A stretch of 64,000 nt of DNA from Mangrovitalea sediminis (GTDB lineage Bacteria; Pseudomonadota; Gammaproteobacteria; Pseudomonadales; Oleiphilaceae), in assembly GCF_002514725.1 (NCBI RefSeq), contig NZ_NTLB01000001.1:186001-250000 (forward strand), in the 5' to 3' direction. The first letter of the stretch is position 1, and the number at the start of each line of letters is the position of its first letter. A program made the translations under genes and the position numbers. A model generated the notes under the pieces. It was not told where the DNA came from. It saw nothing but the letters and a program-made list of their open reading frames with translations, and searched no databases. Below are positions 56,072 to 64,000 of the stretch, piece after piece.

Positions 56072-56413
56072 ACTTGTTCACACAATCTGTGGATAACTCT
56101 GTGCATCGCCTATGGGCAACAGTCCCCGACCCGCCAGCACCGGGGCATGGATGATGCTGATCATTTTTACCTCAGGTGATGTCAGCGATGACATTGACTT
56201 ACCCTCCCCGCCCCCGGATTATCCTCGTCGGTCACAGATTGTCGGACAGGATACGCGATTCTGTGATTGCCTCCGATGTTCATGGGCTGACTCCTCCCTA
56301 TAATGCCCAAACCCGGTTACACAGAGTTACATAAGCGTCGATGCCTCGCCGGAAACAGTCCCGCACGGTGTCGCAAACGACAAGAATAGGTTTTCTCGCA
56401 GGGCGCGTTGTTG
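56072..56413. promoter_or_regulatory. 342-base intergenic region with a DnaA-box-like 9-mer
   Basis: Upstream region of the DUF445 gene. It contains TGTGGATAA (56088-56096), the exact complement of the consensus DnaA box TTATCCACA, and a candidate -10 TATAAT at 56299-56304. No cluster of DnaA boxes or AT-rich unwinding element is visible, so this is not an origin on the evidence here. A short open frame at 56112-56303 has no support. Confidence 0.4.
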
Positions 56414-57640
56414 ATGATGGATTTAGTGCGCAGTGCCACTTTCTGGCAATATTTGAGTATTCCTGTGATTGCGGCCCTGATTGGCTGGATCACCAACTGG
56501 CTGGCTATCCAGATGACGTTTTACCCCCTGGAGTTCGTCGGTCTCCGGCCGATCTGGGGCTGGCAGGGCATCATCCCGTCGAAAGCCCGTAAAATGGCGG
56601 CCAAGAGCGTCGACGCCACCATTGCCAAGATCGGCACCGTGCAGGAAATTTTCCAGCAGATCGACCCCCAGGAACTGTCTGCCTATATCGTGCGGACCAT
56701 GGAGCCTCGCACAGAGGAATACGTGGACGAACTGATGCTGCGCGACTATCCCACTTTCTGGGAGAACCTGCCCTCCGCGGCTCGCAGTCTGGTTTACGAC
56801 CGCGTACGCAAGGCGACCCCGCAATTGGTGGACAATCTGGTCGCCGACATCTCGGACAACATCGAAGGTCTGCTGGACATCAAGGCCATGGTGATCGACC
56901 AGTTGGCCGAGGACAAGCGCCTGCTCAACCGGATCTTCCTGGAGTGCGGCGAGGCGGAATTCCGCTTCATCGTCAACTCCGGCCTCTATTTCGGCTTCGC
57001 CTTCGGCCTGATCCAGATGGCTGCCTGGTTCTTCTATCAGTCCTGGTGGGTGCTTCCGGTATTCGGACTCATCGTTGGCTGGGCCACCAACTGGATTGCC
57101 CTCAACGTGATTTTTCGACCGCTGGAGCCCGTGAAGATTGGGCCCTTCCGCATCCAGGGACTGTTCCTGCGCCGCCAGCAGGAAGTGGCGGAATCCTTCT
57201 GCCGGATCATTACTCACGAAATCCTGACGGTCGGCAATATCATCCGCGCCATCCTCAACGGCCCTTACAGCGAGCGCGCTCGCAACATGGTGAAAAAACA
57301 CGCCAAGCCGCTGGTGGACGAAACGGCCGGCATCAGCAAGCCCCTGACCCAGATGGCTTTCGGCCCCAAAGGCTTTGCCACCCTAAAACATCAGGTGGGC
57401 GAGAAGGCAATCGAGATTTCCGCCACCGCCTTCAATGATCCCTTCTTTGAGCGAGACCGGGCTGAAGCCGTGGAAGCCATCATGCGTCAACGGATGAGCG
57501 CCCTTTCATCGGCCGAGTTCCAGGACCTGCTGCGTCCCTGCTTCCAGGAAGACGAAATCAAGCTGATCGTGGTGGGAGCCGTATTGGGTCTGCTTGCCGG
57601 GATAGGACAGGTTTTCTTCGTTTTCGGCAACGTCCTGTAA
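56414..57640 (+). CDS. DUF445 family membrane protein
   Basis: A 408-residue inner-membrane protein. An N-terminal helix (about 12-32, IPVIAALIGWITNWLAIQM) precedes a repeated unit seen again near residue 220 (FGLIVGWATNWIALNVIFRPL). The GW(I/A)TNW(L/I)A-type duplication is the DUF445 hallmark. A long helical region lies between. A C-terminal helix (VVGAVLGLLAGIGQVFFVFG) closes the protein. Function is not established. Confidence 0.9.
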   Translation: MMDLVRSATFWQYLSIPVIAALIGWITNWLAIQMTFYPLEFVGLRPIWGWQGIIPSKARKMAAKSVDATIAKIGTVQEIFQQIDPQELSAYIVRTMEPRTEEYVDELMLRDYPTFWENLPSAARSLVYDRVRKATPQLVDNLVADISDNIEGLLDIKAMVIDQLAEDKRLLNRIFLECGEAEFRFIVNSGLYFGFAFGLIQMAAWFFYQSWWVLPVFGLIVGWATNWIALNVIFRPLEPVKIGPFRIQGLFLRRQQEVAESFCRIITHEILTVGNIIRAILNGPYSERARNMVKKHAKPLVDETAGISKPLTQMAFGPKGFATLKHQVGEKAIEISATAFNDPFFERDRAEAVEAIMRQRMSALSSAEFQDLLRPCFQEDEIKLIVVGAVLGLLAGIGQVFFVFGNVL

Positions 57641-57829
57641 CGTTCGACCTTCATAGGCTGAGATCTGGGGACAGGCCTGCGCGTTTGGTCGGACGTTTGT
57701 CCGCTGTGGCTATCAACTGCCGGTGATTACGCCAATAGTGGCAATTTGCTGGCAAATTCTACCGAAACGCAGGCTGCCAGAGTAAACTTAGGAAACCTAT
57801 ATCCCCAGAGCCGAGTGCGGCAAGGATCC

Positions 57830-58858
57830 ATGATGATGTGGAGCTGGTTCTCCCGAAAGAAAGCACCTGAACCCACTTCGGGCACGAGCCGTTCGATGTC
57901 GACACTGGCGTCGGGACATTCCGACGAAGAGTCCGCAGAGCACATGCAGGAAGAGCTGGCCAAGCTCAACCGTTATTTGTTCGGCTGGCTCCTCGATAGC
58001 GACTATCACCGACTGGAATTGACGACGGAAAGCACCGTCGCCATCGACCGGGAAATTGCGGAACGACTGGAAAGCGGCAACTTGCAGGAGCTGCCCCGTC
58101 AACCCATGATCCTGCCGCAGTTGATGCGCGCCATTGCCATGCCGAATGTCCGCCGCCATGAAATTTCGGAAATCATGCTGGCTGACCCGGCCCTCACCGA
58201 CCAGTTGTTACAGGTCGTCAATTCACCGTTCTTCCGGACCACTGAACAGTCCATCGAGTCGGTGGATCAGGCGATTTTCATGCTGGGCATGGACGGCATC
58301 CGCAGCGTTATCGCCGCAGCGGTCATGCGTCCCATGATGGCGGCCCGCAGCAACAGCGAATCCCTGTTTGCCCGCCGCACCTGGCGCTGGGGCCTGGCCT
58401 GCTCCCGGGCCAGCGAGCTGGTCGCGCAGGCACAGAATATCGATTATCACTCACTCTCAGTGGTGGGGCTTTTACCGGCGCTGGCGTATCTCTCCCTGTA
58501 CCGGGAACTGGCCAACACCCAACGACAGACCGTCCCTGACCCTGCAGTGGCCTATCACGTCATCGTCAAGTATTTCTGGCAGACCTGCCAATACATCGCC
58601 ACCGAGTGGCAGCTGTCGCCGCGGCATCACGCGATATTGCTACATGCCCAGCGACCGGCACCGGGCGCCGAGCATACGCCGCTCAACGACGGCATGATTC
58701 TCGGTACCCGGGAAGTGCTACGTCACGCCCATCAAAGGAACCTGCCGGAAGACACCCTGTGTGCGCTGCTACAGTTGCCACAGAGCCAGTTCCATCAGGT
58801 GCGCAACCGCCTCGTTGCGATGCTGAAAGGCGAGGACGCCGGGGCTCAATCCGCCTGA
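57830..58858 (+). CDS. HDOD domain protein
   Basis: A 342-residue protein whose HDOD domain starts near residue 90 (LPQLMRAIAMPNVRRHEISE, LTDQLLQVVNSPFFRT, SVDQAIFMLGMDGIRSVIAA). HDOD domains are HD-like, usually non-catalytic modules of signalling proteins. The N-terminal part, rich in Met/Ser and charged residues, has no recognised domain. Three consecutive ATG codons begin at 57830 behind AAGGATC. The last 13 bases overlap the convergent yihY-type gene. Confidence 0.88.
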   Translation: MMMWSWFSRKKAPEPTSGTSRSMSTLASGHSDEESAEHMQEELAKLNRYLFGWLLDSDYHRLELTTESTVAIDREIAERLESGNLQELPRQPMILPQLMRAIAMPNVRRHEISEIMLADPALTDQLLQVVNSPFFRTTEQSIESVDQAIFMLGMDGIRSVIAAAVMRPMMAARSNSESLFARRTWRWGLACSRASELVAQAQNIDYHSLSVVGLLPALAYLSLYRELANTQRQTVPDPAVAYHVIVKYFWQTCQYIATEWQLSPRHHAILLHAQRPAPGAEHTPLNDGMILGTREVLRHAHQRNLPEDTLCALLQLPQSQFHQVRNRLVAMLKGEDAGAQSA

Positions 58859-60150
58859 CGAACCCACGTCTGGAGCGTTTCCTGCAAACTGGCTTCAGCT
58901 TGCAACAAGTGGTCCGAAGGCAGGTGTGTCGGCAGACGTCCCACCAATCCCTCTTCATCCGCCCGGACCACCGCCAGCACATCCGCCAGCGTCATCTGAT
59001 CCAGCGAGCGCGCGGGCACCAGCTGATCGCCGCGAGGCCCGGCCAACGTTATCAGGCCACCGCGGATCAGCTTATCGCTGATCCGGCGGGTGATCTCTGC
59101 CGGGATATGAATCCGGTGCTCGAGCGCTTCCTGTTGCGGCGCCTTCTCGCCCCGATCAAAGGGCTTGGCCACTAACCACATCAGCGCCAACGCCACGCGC
59201 TCTTCCAGCTCCGGTGCGGACTTGACCTGACGATTGCGGGAAATCGACCCCTGATACTGGTCATAGAAGGCAATGCTCGACCCGATCAGCAGGATCAGCC
59301 AACTGATATAGACCCAGATCAGCAACACGATGCCAATGGCGAAACTGGAATAAATCGCCTCATAACGAGATGAGCCCACCACGAAGGAGGCAAAGAGGAC
59401 GCCTCCCGCCTGCCAGGCCATACCGCCGAGCACGCCGCCCAACAACGCACTGCGCAGGCGCACCCGAGTATTGGGCATAAAGGTATAGACAAACGTAAAG
59501 GCCCCCACGACCAACAGGAAAGGCACCAGCTTGCTGCCGAGCACGATCAGGGAACCAAAAGGCTCGATTTTCAGCAGCCATTGCACAATCGATGAGGAGA
59601 AGATCGTCGCCGTCACCCCGACGGCCGATACCATGAGCAGCGGGCCGACCATGATAACGCTCAGGTAGTTGCTAAAGCGCTGGGACATGGACCGCATCTG
59701 CGGTACCCGCCAAATCTGGTTGAAGGACCGCTCGATCTTCTGCACCAGGGATATGACGGTATACACCAGCAACGCCAGGCCGAGGGAACCCAGAACGCCC
59801 ACCTTGATGTTGTCGACGAAGCTGAGCATCTTGTCTGCCATCTCGACGCCCCGCGGCCCAAGCGGCTCGAAGAACTGGTACAACATCGGCTCGATACGGC
59901 TGTGAAGACCCAATGCCTTGAGCACCGAAAAGCTCAGCGCCAGCAGCGGCACTACGGAGAGCATGGTGGTGTACACGAGGCTCATCGCGTAGAGCGTGAG
60001 ATTGCCGCTGATAACATCACGGATCACGGCGTAGGCGATACGCCCGAAATGATGCAGCAGCCGGAGTGGCCCGCCAGCCTGTGGCGATGGCGGCGCGAGT
60101 ATCCATTCTTCGGCAACGTGCAGCCGGTCTTTCAAGGTCATATTGGCCAC
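58846..60150 (-). CDS. YihY/BrkB-family membrane protein
   Basis: A 434-residue protein. The YihY core (about 45-300) has six helices, with LYAMSLVYTTMLSVVPLLAL, SLVQKIERSFNQIWRVPQMR and GSSRYEAIYSSFAIGIVLLIWVYISW. A C-terminal winged-helix-like tail (about 320-434) is seen in the longer members. The family was once called RNase BN. Its role is uncertain, with some members linked to antigen export or DNA or fatty-acid transport. Starts GTG at 60150 with AGGAAA just upstream; an ATG three codons later is possible. Confidence 0.88.
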   Translation of the reverse strand: MANMTLKDRLHVAEEWILAPPSPQAGGPLRLLHHFGRIAYAVIRDVISGNLTLYAMSLVYTTMLSVVPLLALSFSVLKALGLHSRIEPMLYQFFEPLGPRGVEMADKMLSFVDNIKVGVLGSLGLALLVYTVISLVQKIERSFNQIWRVPQMRSMSQRFSNYLSVIMVGPLLMVSAVGVTATIFSSSIVQWLLKIEPFGSLIVLGSKLVPFLLVVGAFTFVYTFMPNTRVRLRSALLGGVLGGMAWQAGGVLFASFVVGSSRYEAIYSSFAIGIVLLIWVYISWLILLIGSSIAFYDQYQGSISRNRQVKSAPELEERVALALMWLVAKPFDRGEKAPQQEALEHRIHIPAEITRRISDKLIRGGLITLAGPRGDQLVPARSLDQMTLADVLAVVRADEEGLVGRLPTHLPSDHLLQAEASLQETLQTWVRQAD

Positions 60151-60254
60151 GGGGTTTCCTTATTCGCAGGCCGACGACACCTCCCGGAACAACTATGCTC
60201 GGCACAGGTATCGCATCGTCCGGTCCAGGCGGAGGTTAAGTTCAACACGGATTA

Positions 60255-60686
60255 TCAGGAAGCCGGTTCCCCGGACAGCGTTGCGACCAGTCTTCGCGAA
60301 CCGCCATGGTTACGGTGTTCACCCAGATATATTCCCTGCCAGGTGCCCAGCGCCAGACGGCCTTCGCTGATCGGCAGACTGAGCGATACGCCCACCGAAA
60401 CCGCCTTGATGTGCGCAGGCATATCGTCGCTGCCCTCCAGAATATGCTCGTAGTATGGCGCATTTTCCGGCACTTGATGATTGAAATGCGCCTCCATGTC
60501 GGAGCGGACACTGGGGTCGGCATTCTCATTCACCGCCAACGACGCAGAGGTATGCTGGATGAACAGGTGCAGTATGCCCACCCTGAGCGATGCCACTTCG
60601 GGCAACTGTTCCAGCACCTCGCGCGTGACCAGGTGAAAACCTCTGGGACGAGGTTTGAGCGTAATGGTTTTCTGAAACCAGGTCAT
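60255..60686 (-). CDS. YjbQ (UPF0047) family protein
   Basis: A 143-residue protein of the UPF0047 family. [15 protein letters not shown]-type start, then [20 protein letters not shown] with the conserved histidine, and a C-terminal [20 protein letters not shown]. Some members have weak thiamine-phosphate synthase activity, but the true role is unclear. It is upstream of YihY in the same direction with a gap of 104 bases. Confidence 0.92.
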   Translation of the reverse strand: MTWFQKTITLKPRPRGFHLVTREVLEQLPEVASLRVGILHLFIQHTSASLAVNENADPSVRSDMEAHFNHQVPENAPYYEHILEGSDDMPAHIKAVSVGVSLSLPISEGRLALGTWQGIYLGEHRNHGGSRRLVATLSGEPAS

Positions 60687-60768
60687 AGTGAATTGATCAC
60701 ACCGTCATGAGTGAATGGCGATAAAGCCCGAAATACGAAAGCCCGCCAACCTGTCTACAGGAGCCCTT

Positions 60769-61743
60769 TCACACAATAAAACGGGGACTGTCGTCGGCCA
60801 GGAAGCGGCGCAGGTTGTCCGCTGTCATGTCCGCCACCCGCTGTCGCGCCTCCCGGCTGGCCCAGGCGCTGTGAGGCGTCACAATCAGGTTCGGAATATC
60901 ATCGGCCAGTAACGGATTCCCGTGGCGTGGAGGCTCTTCGCTGAGGACATCCACCGCCGCGCCCGCGATCTGCCCAGTACGCAGCGCCTCGGCCAACGCA
61001 GCTTCATCGACCAGCCCGCCCCGGGCCGTATTGACCAGGAAGGCACTATTCTTCATCGCCCGCAACGACTCCGCGTCGATCAGATGCCGCGTATCCGCGG
61101 TCAACAGGCAATGCAGGGAAAGCACGTCGACCTGCGGCAACAGTTCCCACCAGGGAACCCGAACCACACCACCGATCTCACCACCGGGCTGGCCAGGTCG
61201 CGAAGCGACCAATATCCGCATGCCCAACGCACGCCCCAGTGCTGCCACCCCCTGCCCCAGCTCACCATAACCGACGATCCCCAGCGTCTTGCCCGCCAGT
61301 TCGATGATCGGACGGTGCATCAGGCAAAAGGTCTCGCTACGCTGCCAGGCGCCGGCTTTGACATCGCCGACATAGTCCACCAGCCGCGTCGCCAGTGCCA
61401 GGATCAACGCCAGGGTATGCTGGGTTACGGTGGCCGTGCCGTAGCCCGCCACATTCATCACACGCACGCCATGACGGCGGGCCGCATCGAGATCGATATT
61501 GTTGACACCGGTCGCCGTCACCGCCACCAGCTTCAATTCAGGACAAGCGGCAAAATGCGTCTCGCCCAGCACAACCTTATTGACCAGGGCAATCTGATAG
61601 CCCTGGAGCCTTCCCACAACGTCAGCGGGAGCCGTTCCAGGCCAGGTATCCAGACGGGAGACAACGCCCTGTATCGGCGCCAGCGTAATCTGCGGCCCCA
61701 GGCTATCGGCGTCCAGAAATACTGCGTTTACGATTTGCTCCAC
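60769..61743 (-). CDS. D-2-hydroxyacid dehydrogenase (glycerate/hydroxypyruvate reductase-like)
   Basis: A 324-residue dehydrogenase. Nucleotide-binding GIVGYGELGQGVAALGRALG is near residue 150, catalytic residues lie in VNTARGGLVDEAAL and VDVLSEEPP, and the histidine is in VTPHSAWASREARQ. VTATGVNNIDLDAARRHG supports the glycerate-dehydrogenase-like subgroup. It begins GTG at 61743 behind GGAGGAAA; an upstream in-frame ATG has no such site. It is the second such dehydrogenase in the window (see 31995). Confidence 0.9.
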   Translation of the reverse strand: MEQIVNAVFLDADSLGPQITLAPIQGVVSRLDTWPGTAPADVVGRLQGYQIALVNKVVLGETHFAACPELKLVAVTATGVNNIDLDAARRHGVRVMNVAGYGTATVTQHTLALILALATRLVDYVGDVKAGAWQRSETFCLMHRPIIELAGKTLGIVGYGELGQGVAALGRALGMRILVASRPGQPGGEIGGVVRVPWWELLPQVDVLSLHCLLTADTRHLIDAESLRAMKNSAFLVNTARGGLVDEAALAEALRTGQIAGAAVDVLSEEPPRHGNPLLADDIPNLIVTPHSAWASREARQRVADMTADNLRRFLADDSPRFIV

Positions 61744-61993
61744 GCTTTCCTCCGTTTCACGACAAACAAGGGCGACCTTCGCTCGGCCCGGGCCGTTAAC
61801 CTTAAACCCTGTAATGTTAATTCGGTGCATTTTGGTGCGTCAGCGGTCTATAGTAAGTGTAAAGGGCAGCTCACTCTGCCATGACGCTTCCTGTAAAGGG
61901 GCGCCACGTTGGGCCCTTTCCCCGTCGCGCTCCCTATCTAAAACGGCGCCATTTTTGGGCGCCCTGACAGCATATCATCAGGAGAAGGACTTC

Positions 61994-62653
61994 ATGGAAC
62001 ACGAGTTCTGGCACGCCCGTTGGGCGCAAAACCAGATTGGCTTTCACCAGGACAGCATCAATGCCTATCTCCAGGCGCATTGGCGCGCCCTGGCAGTGAC
62101 CGGCGACGAAGCCGTACTGGTACCGCTTTGCGGGAAATCCCACGACATGTGGTGGCTGCATGATCGCGGCCATCCGGTCCTCGGGGTCGAGCTCAGCCAG
62201 ATCGCCTGCAAAGACTTTTTCGAGGAAGGTCAATGCACCGCAACAGTGCGCCCCGATCCACGCTTTACCATTTTCGCGCACGACGACCTGCAACTCTGGT
62301 GCGGTGATTTCTTCAATCTCACCGAAGAGGATCTTTCGAGCATCAAATTGGTGTACGACCGCGCTGCTTTGATTGCGTTTCCACCGGAAATGCGGCGGAG
62401 GTACGTAGATCACCTGACTCGTATTCTGAAACCCGGGGCCCGAATCTTGCTGATAACGATCGAGTACCCCCAAGACGCTATGCAGGGACCGCCTTTTTCC
62501 GTACGCGGGGATGAAATCGAGCAACTGTATGGCCGCGACTATCACATCGAGCGGCTGCATGAGCAGGATCTGGCAAGGGACGACCCCTTTGCGAAAAGAC
62601 GCGGTTTAAGCGCAGCCCGAGAGGTTGTGTACGGCTTGAGTAAGGATCGTTAA
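61994..62653 (+). CDS. tpm: thiopurine S-methyltransferase
   Basis: SAM-dependent methyltransferase of 219 residues. The family start MEHEFWHARWAQNQIGFHQ is followed by VLVPLCGKSHDMWWLHDRGH and the class I core VLGVELSQIACKDFF. DRAALIAFPPEMRRRYVDHL is also diagnostic. Bacterial members methylate selenium and tellurium compounds and can confer tellurite tolerance; the natural substrate here is unknown. A GGAG lies just before the start. It is monocistronic. Confidence 0.94.
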   Translation: MEHEFWHARWAQNQIGFHQDSINAYLQAHWRALAVTGDEAVLVPLCGKSHDMWWLHDRGHPVLGVELSQIACKDFFEEGQCTATVRPDPRFTIFAHDDLQLWCGDFFNLTEEDLSSIKLVYDRAALIAFPPEMRRRYVDHLTRILKPGARILLITIEYPQDAMQGPPFSVRGDEIEQLYGRDYHIERLHEQDLARDDPFAKRRGLSAAREVVYGLSKDR

Positions 62654-62721
62654 CGGTCTGTAAATACGTGAAATTGCGCTGAACATCGTTCTTTTCCCCC
62701 TGTCCAACGCTATAAGCCTGG
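62654..62721 (+). promoter_or_regulatory. promoter-like region before the prkA leader
   Basis: Contains GCTATA within AACGCTATAAGC (62706-62717). Its K-C-T-A-Y-R form resembles the extended -10 of sigma-S promoters, with no good -35 17 bases upstream. Transcription would begin about 62722, exactly where the run of hairpins begins. Identity of the sigma factor is inferred. Confidence 0.5.
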
Positions 62722-62995
62722 ACTATGCTCAAACATAGAGCATCCGGAAAAGGATGCCCCCGAAATGGGGACCCATTGGCAGGGCTTCGCGACGAAAATC
62801 GCCGACGAGGCCCGAAACCTGCAAGGGATTCGGTCAAAGGCGACAGACCGTCAAAAAGTCGCCCTAATCGCGGAGGCCACAGGCCCCGCAATCGATGAAC
62901 CCAATAAGTCCAGTGCCGGCAGTGGATCGTAAGCCGGTAGTGAGTCAGTCAGAAGGAAAGATTTCGTGTAGTCAGGCTTTAGAAACGCTATAAGC
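62706..62995. repeat. perfect 12-bp direct repeat AACGCTATAAGC flanking the prkA leader
   Basis: Copies are at 62706-62717 and 62984-62995, 278 bases apart. The first is at the promoter-like site, the second ends 14 bases before the prkA ATG. The two flank the structured leader, either through a promoter duplication, an insertion of the structured segment, or a shared protein or RNA site. Confidence 0.7.
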
Positions 62996-63009
62996 GAGGG
63001 GGCCAACCC
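62722..63009 (+). ncRNA. candidate structured 5' leader RNA of prkA
   Basis: A 288-base stretch that forms hairpins in series: CTATG/CATAG (62723-62738), GCATCC/GGATGC (62740-62757) and CCCC/GGGG (62758-62770). Larger units follow: a closed stem GCAGG/CCTGC (62779-62822) around an inner GCGA/TCGC hairpin; an H-type pseudoknot with CGGTC/GACCG (62831-62850) and GGCGAC/GTCGCC (62839-62863); GCGG-GGCC/GGCC-CCGC (62870-62889); and CCGGC/GCCGG (62916-62937). I do not recognise it as a named riboswitch or sRNA. Confidence 0.62.
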
Positions 63010-64000
63010 ATGAGCATTTTGCAGCACTTCAAGACTCGGTATGACGCCACGCAGGAGGAAGAATACTCCCTGGAAGAATACCTGAATATCTGCAAACAGG
63101 ACCCGACGGCCTACGCCACCGCCGCCGAACGCATGCTGATCGCCATCGGCGAACCAGCCTTTGTGGACACCTCTCTCGACTCGCGAATGTCGCGAATCTT
63201 CTCCAACAAGATCATCAAACGCTACCCTGAGTTTTCCGAGTTCTACGGCATGGAAGAAGCCGTGGAAAACATCGTGTCGTTCTTCAAGCATGCGGCACAG
63301 GGCCTGGAAGAGAAGAAACAGATCCTTTACCTGCTCGGCCCGGTCGGCGGCGGTAAATCTTCGCTCGCCGAAAAACTCAAGGCATTAATGCAGAAAGTGC
63401 CCTTCTATGCGATCAAGGATTCACCGGTCAACGAATCGCCCCTGGGTCTGTTCGACCCGGACGAAGACGGTCCTATCCTGGAAGAAGAATACGGCATCGC
63501 CCAGCGTTACCTGAAGCCCATCATGTCGCCCTGGGCGGTGAAACGGCTGCACGAGTATGGCGGCGATATCAGCAAGTTCCGCGTGGTCAAGCGCTACCCC
63601 TCCATCCTCGATCAGGTCGGCATCGCCAAGACCGAACCCGGCGACGACAATAACCAGGACATCTCGGCACTGGTCGGCAAGGTCAGCATCCGCATGCTGG
63701 AGGAGTTCTCCCAGGACGACCCTGACGCCTACAGCTTCAGCGGCGGCCTCTGTAAGGCCAATCAGGGCCTACTGGAATTCGTGGAGATGTTCAAGGCGCC
63801 CATCAAGGTCCTGCACCCGCTGCTGACAGCCACCCAGGAAGGCAACTACAACACCACCGAAGGGATGGGCTCAGTGCCCTTCGATGGCATCATCCTGGCT
63901 CACTCCAACGAGTCGGAATGGCAAACCTTCCGCAACAACAAACACAACGAGGCCTTCCTTGACCGGGTCTACATCGTCAAGGTGCCTTATTGCCTGCGGG
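63010..64000 (+). CDS. prkA: PrkA (YeaG-type) serine protein kinase / AAA+ protein, 5' part
   Basis: First 330 residues of a protein usually about 640 long, running off the window. It has the PrkA AAA+ domain: P-loop GPVGGGKSS at residues 110-118, SNESEWQTFRNNKHNEAFLDR with sensor-type residues near 300, and the conserved MSPWAVKRLHEYGGD. It is normally transcribed with yeaH and spoVR-like genes and linked to stress and nitrogen starvation. The ATG at 63010 lies 6 bases after GAGGGGG, at the end of the structured leader. Confidence 0.95.
   Translation, partial: MSILQHFKTRYDATQEEEYSLEEYLNICKQDPTAYATAAERMLIAIGEPAFVDTSLDSRMSRIFSNKIIKRYPEFSEFYGMEEAVENIVSFFKHAAQGLEEKKQILYLLGPVGGGKSSLAEKLKALMQKVPFYAIKDSPVNESPLGLFDPDEDGPILEEEYGIAQRYLKPIMSPWAVKRLHEYGGDISKFRVVKRYPSILDQVGIAKTEPGDDNNQDISALVGKVSIRMLEEFSQDDPDAYSFSGGLCKANQGLLEFVEMFKAPIKVLHPLLTATQEGNYNTTEGMGSVPFDGIILAHSNESEWQTFRNNKHNEAFLDRVYIVKVPYCLR

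Noticed and set aside
56072-56413. A replication origin
   Set aside because: Only one DnaA-box match, with no box cluster, no AT-rich unwinding element and no dnaA/dnaN or gidA genes nearby.
62722-63009. tmRNA, 6S RNA, SRP RNA or c-di-GMP riboswitch as the identity of the prkA leader
   Set aside because: No tRNA-like end, no long 6S-type rod, no GNAR-type SRP core and no GEMM consensus could be seen.
1-64000. CRISPR arrays, tRNA or rRNA genes, complete insertion sequences
   Set aside because: No regularly spaced repeats, no cloverleaf-type sequences ending in CCA that I could support, and no transposase-like proteins.

Overview
The window is a dense, GC-rich stretch of chromosome from a gammaproteobacterium, most likely Marinobacter or a close marine relative. 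This rests on a wax-ester synthase/DGAT homologue, the linked tkt-epd-pgk-fba order, a SahR-type methionine-cycle regulator fused to a methyltransferase domain, mmsR/mmsAB-type valine catabolism and a PrkA kinase. The assignment is an inference from gene content. I saw no rRNA, tRNA, CRISPR array, intact insertion sequence or prophage.

Region by region. Positions 1-3.4 kb hold the end of a urease cluster (ureC 3' half, a REP-like palindrome, ureE, ureF, ureG and a HupE/UreJ nickel permease), closed by a good terminator. From 3.5 to 9.3 kb come a PaiB-like protein with an outer-membrane-type protein, the ribosome-rescue factor ArfB, a TrkA-C membrane protein, a FetAB-type exporter and the wax synthase. 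Positions 9.7-17.1 kb carry a complete arnBCADTEF operon for 4-amino-arabinose modification of lipid A, followed by a KirBac potassium channel. Positions 18.1-20.3 kb hold a CMD-family protein and an unusual DGT-repeat lipoprotein.

Positions 20.3-26.9 kb are a valine/isobutyrate degradation operon (mmsA, acyl-CoA dehydrogenase, enoyl-CoA hydratase, HIBYL-CoA hydrolase, mmsB) with a divergent AraC regulator. Next come divergent argP/argO, a TetR gene, a DASS transporter, a small membrane protein, cytochrome b561 and a D-2-hydroxyacid dehydrogenase. An emrB-marR-emrA type efflux cluster follows, then yciH and a four-gene MacAB-like ABC exporter set.

Positions 41.6-47.1 kb are the tkt-epd-pgk-fba sugar-phosphate operon. 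Positions 47.6-52.5 kb are an SAM-cycle module: sahR, metK, ahcY and metF. Two matching AT-rich palindromes lie in front of sahR and metK and are probably SahR operators. The rest holds a DUF2505 protein, DedA, bioA, rsmE, DUF445, an HDOD protein, YihY, YjbQ, a second hydroxyacid dehydrogenase, tpm and the 5' part of prkA.

The most unusual non-coding signal is the roughly 290-base leader of prkA (62.72-63.01 kb). It is packed with hairpins and a textbook H-type pseudoknot, starts just after a promoter-like sequence, and is bracketed by a perfect 12-bp direct repeat. I do not recognise it as a known RNA class. Other points worth a look are a palindrome that contains the stop codons of two convergent genes (18.1 kb), strong hairpins between the SAM-cycle genes, and a decayed solute-binding-protein-like fragment upstream of sahR.
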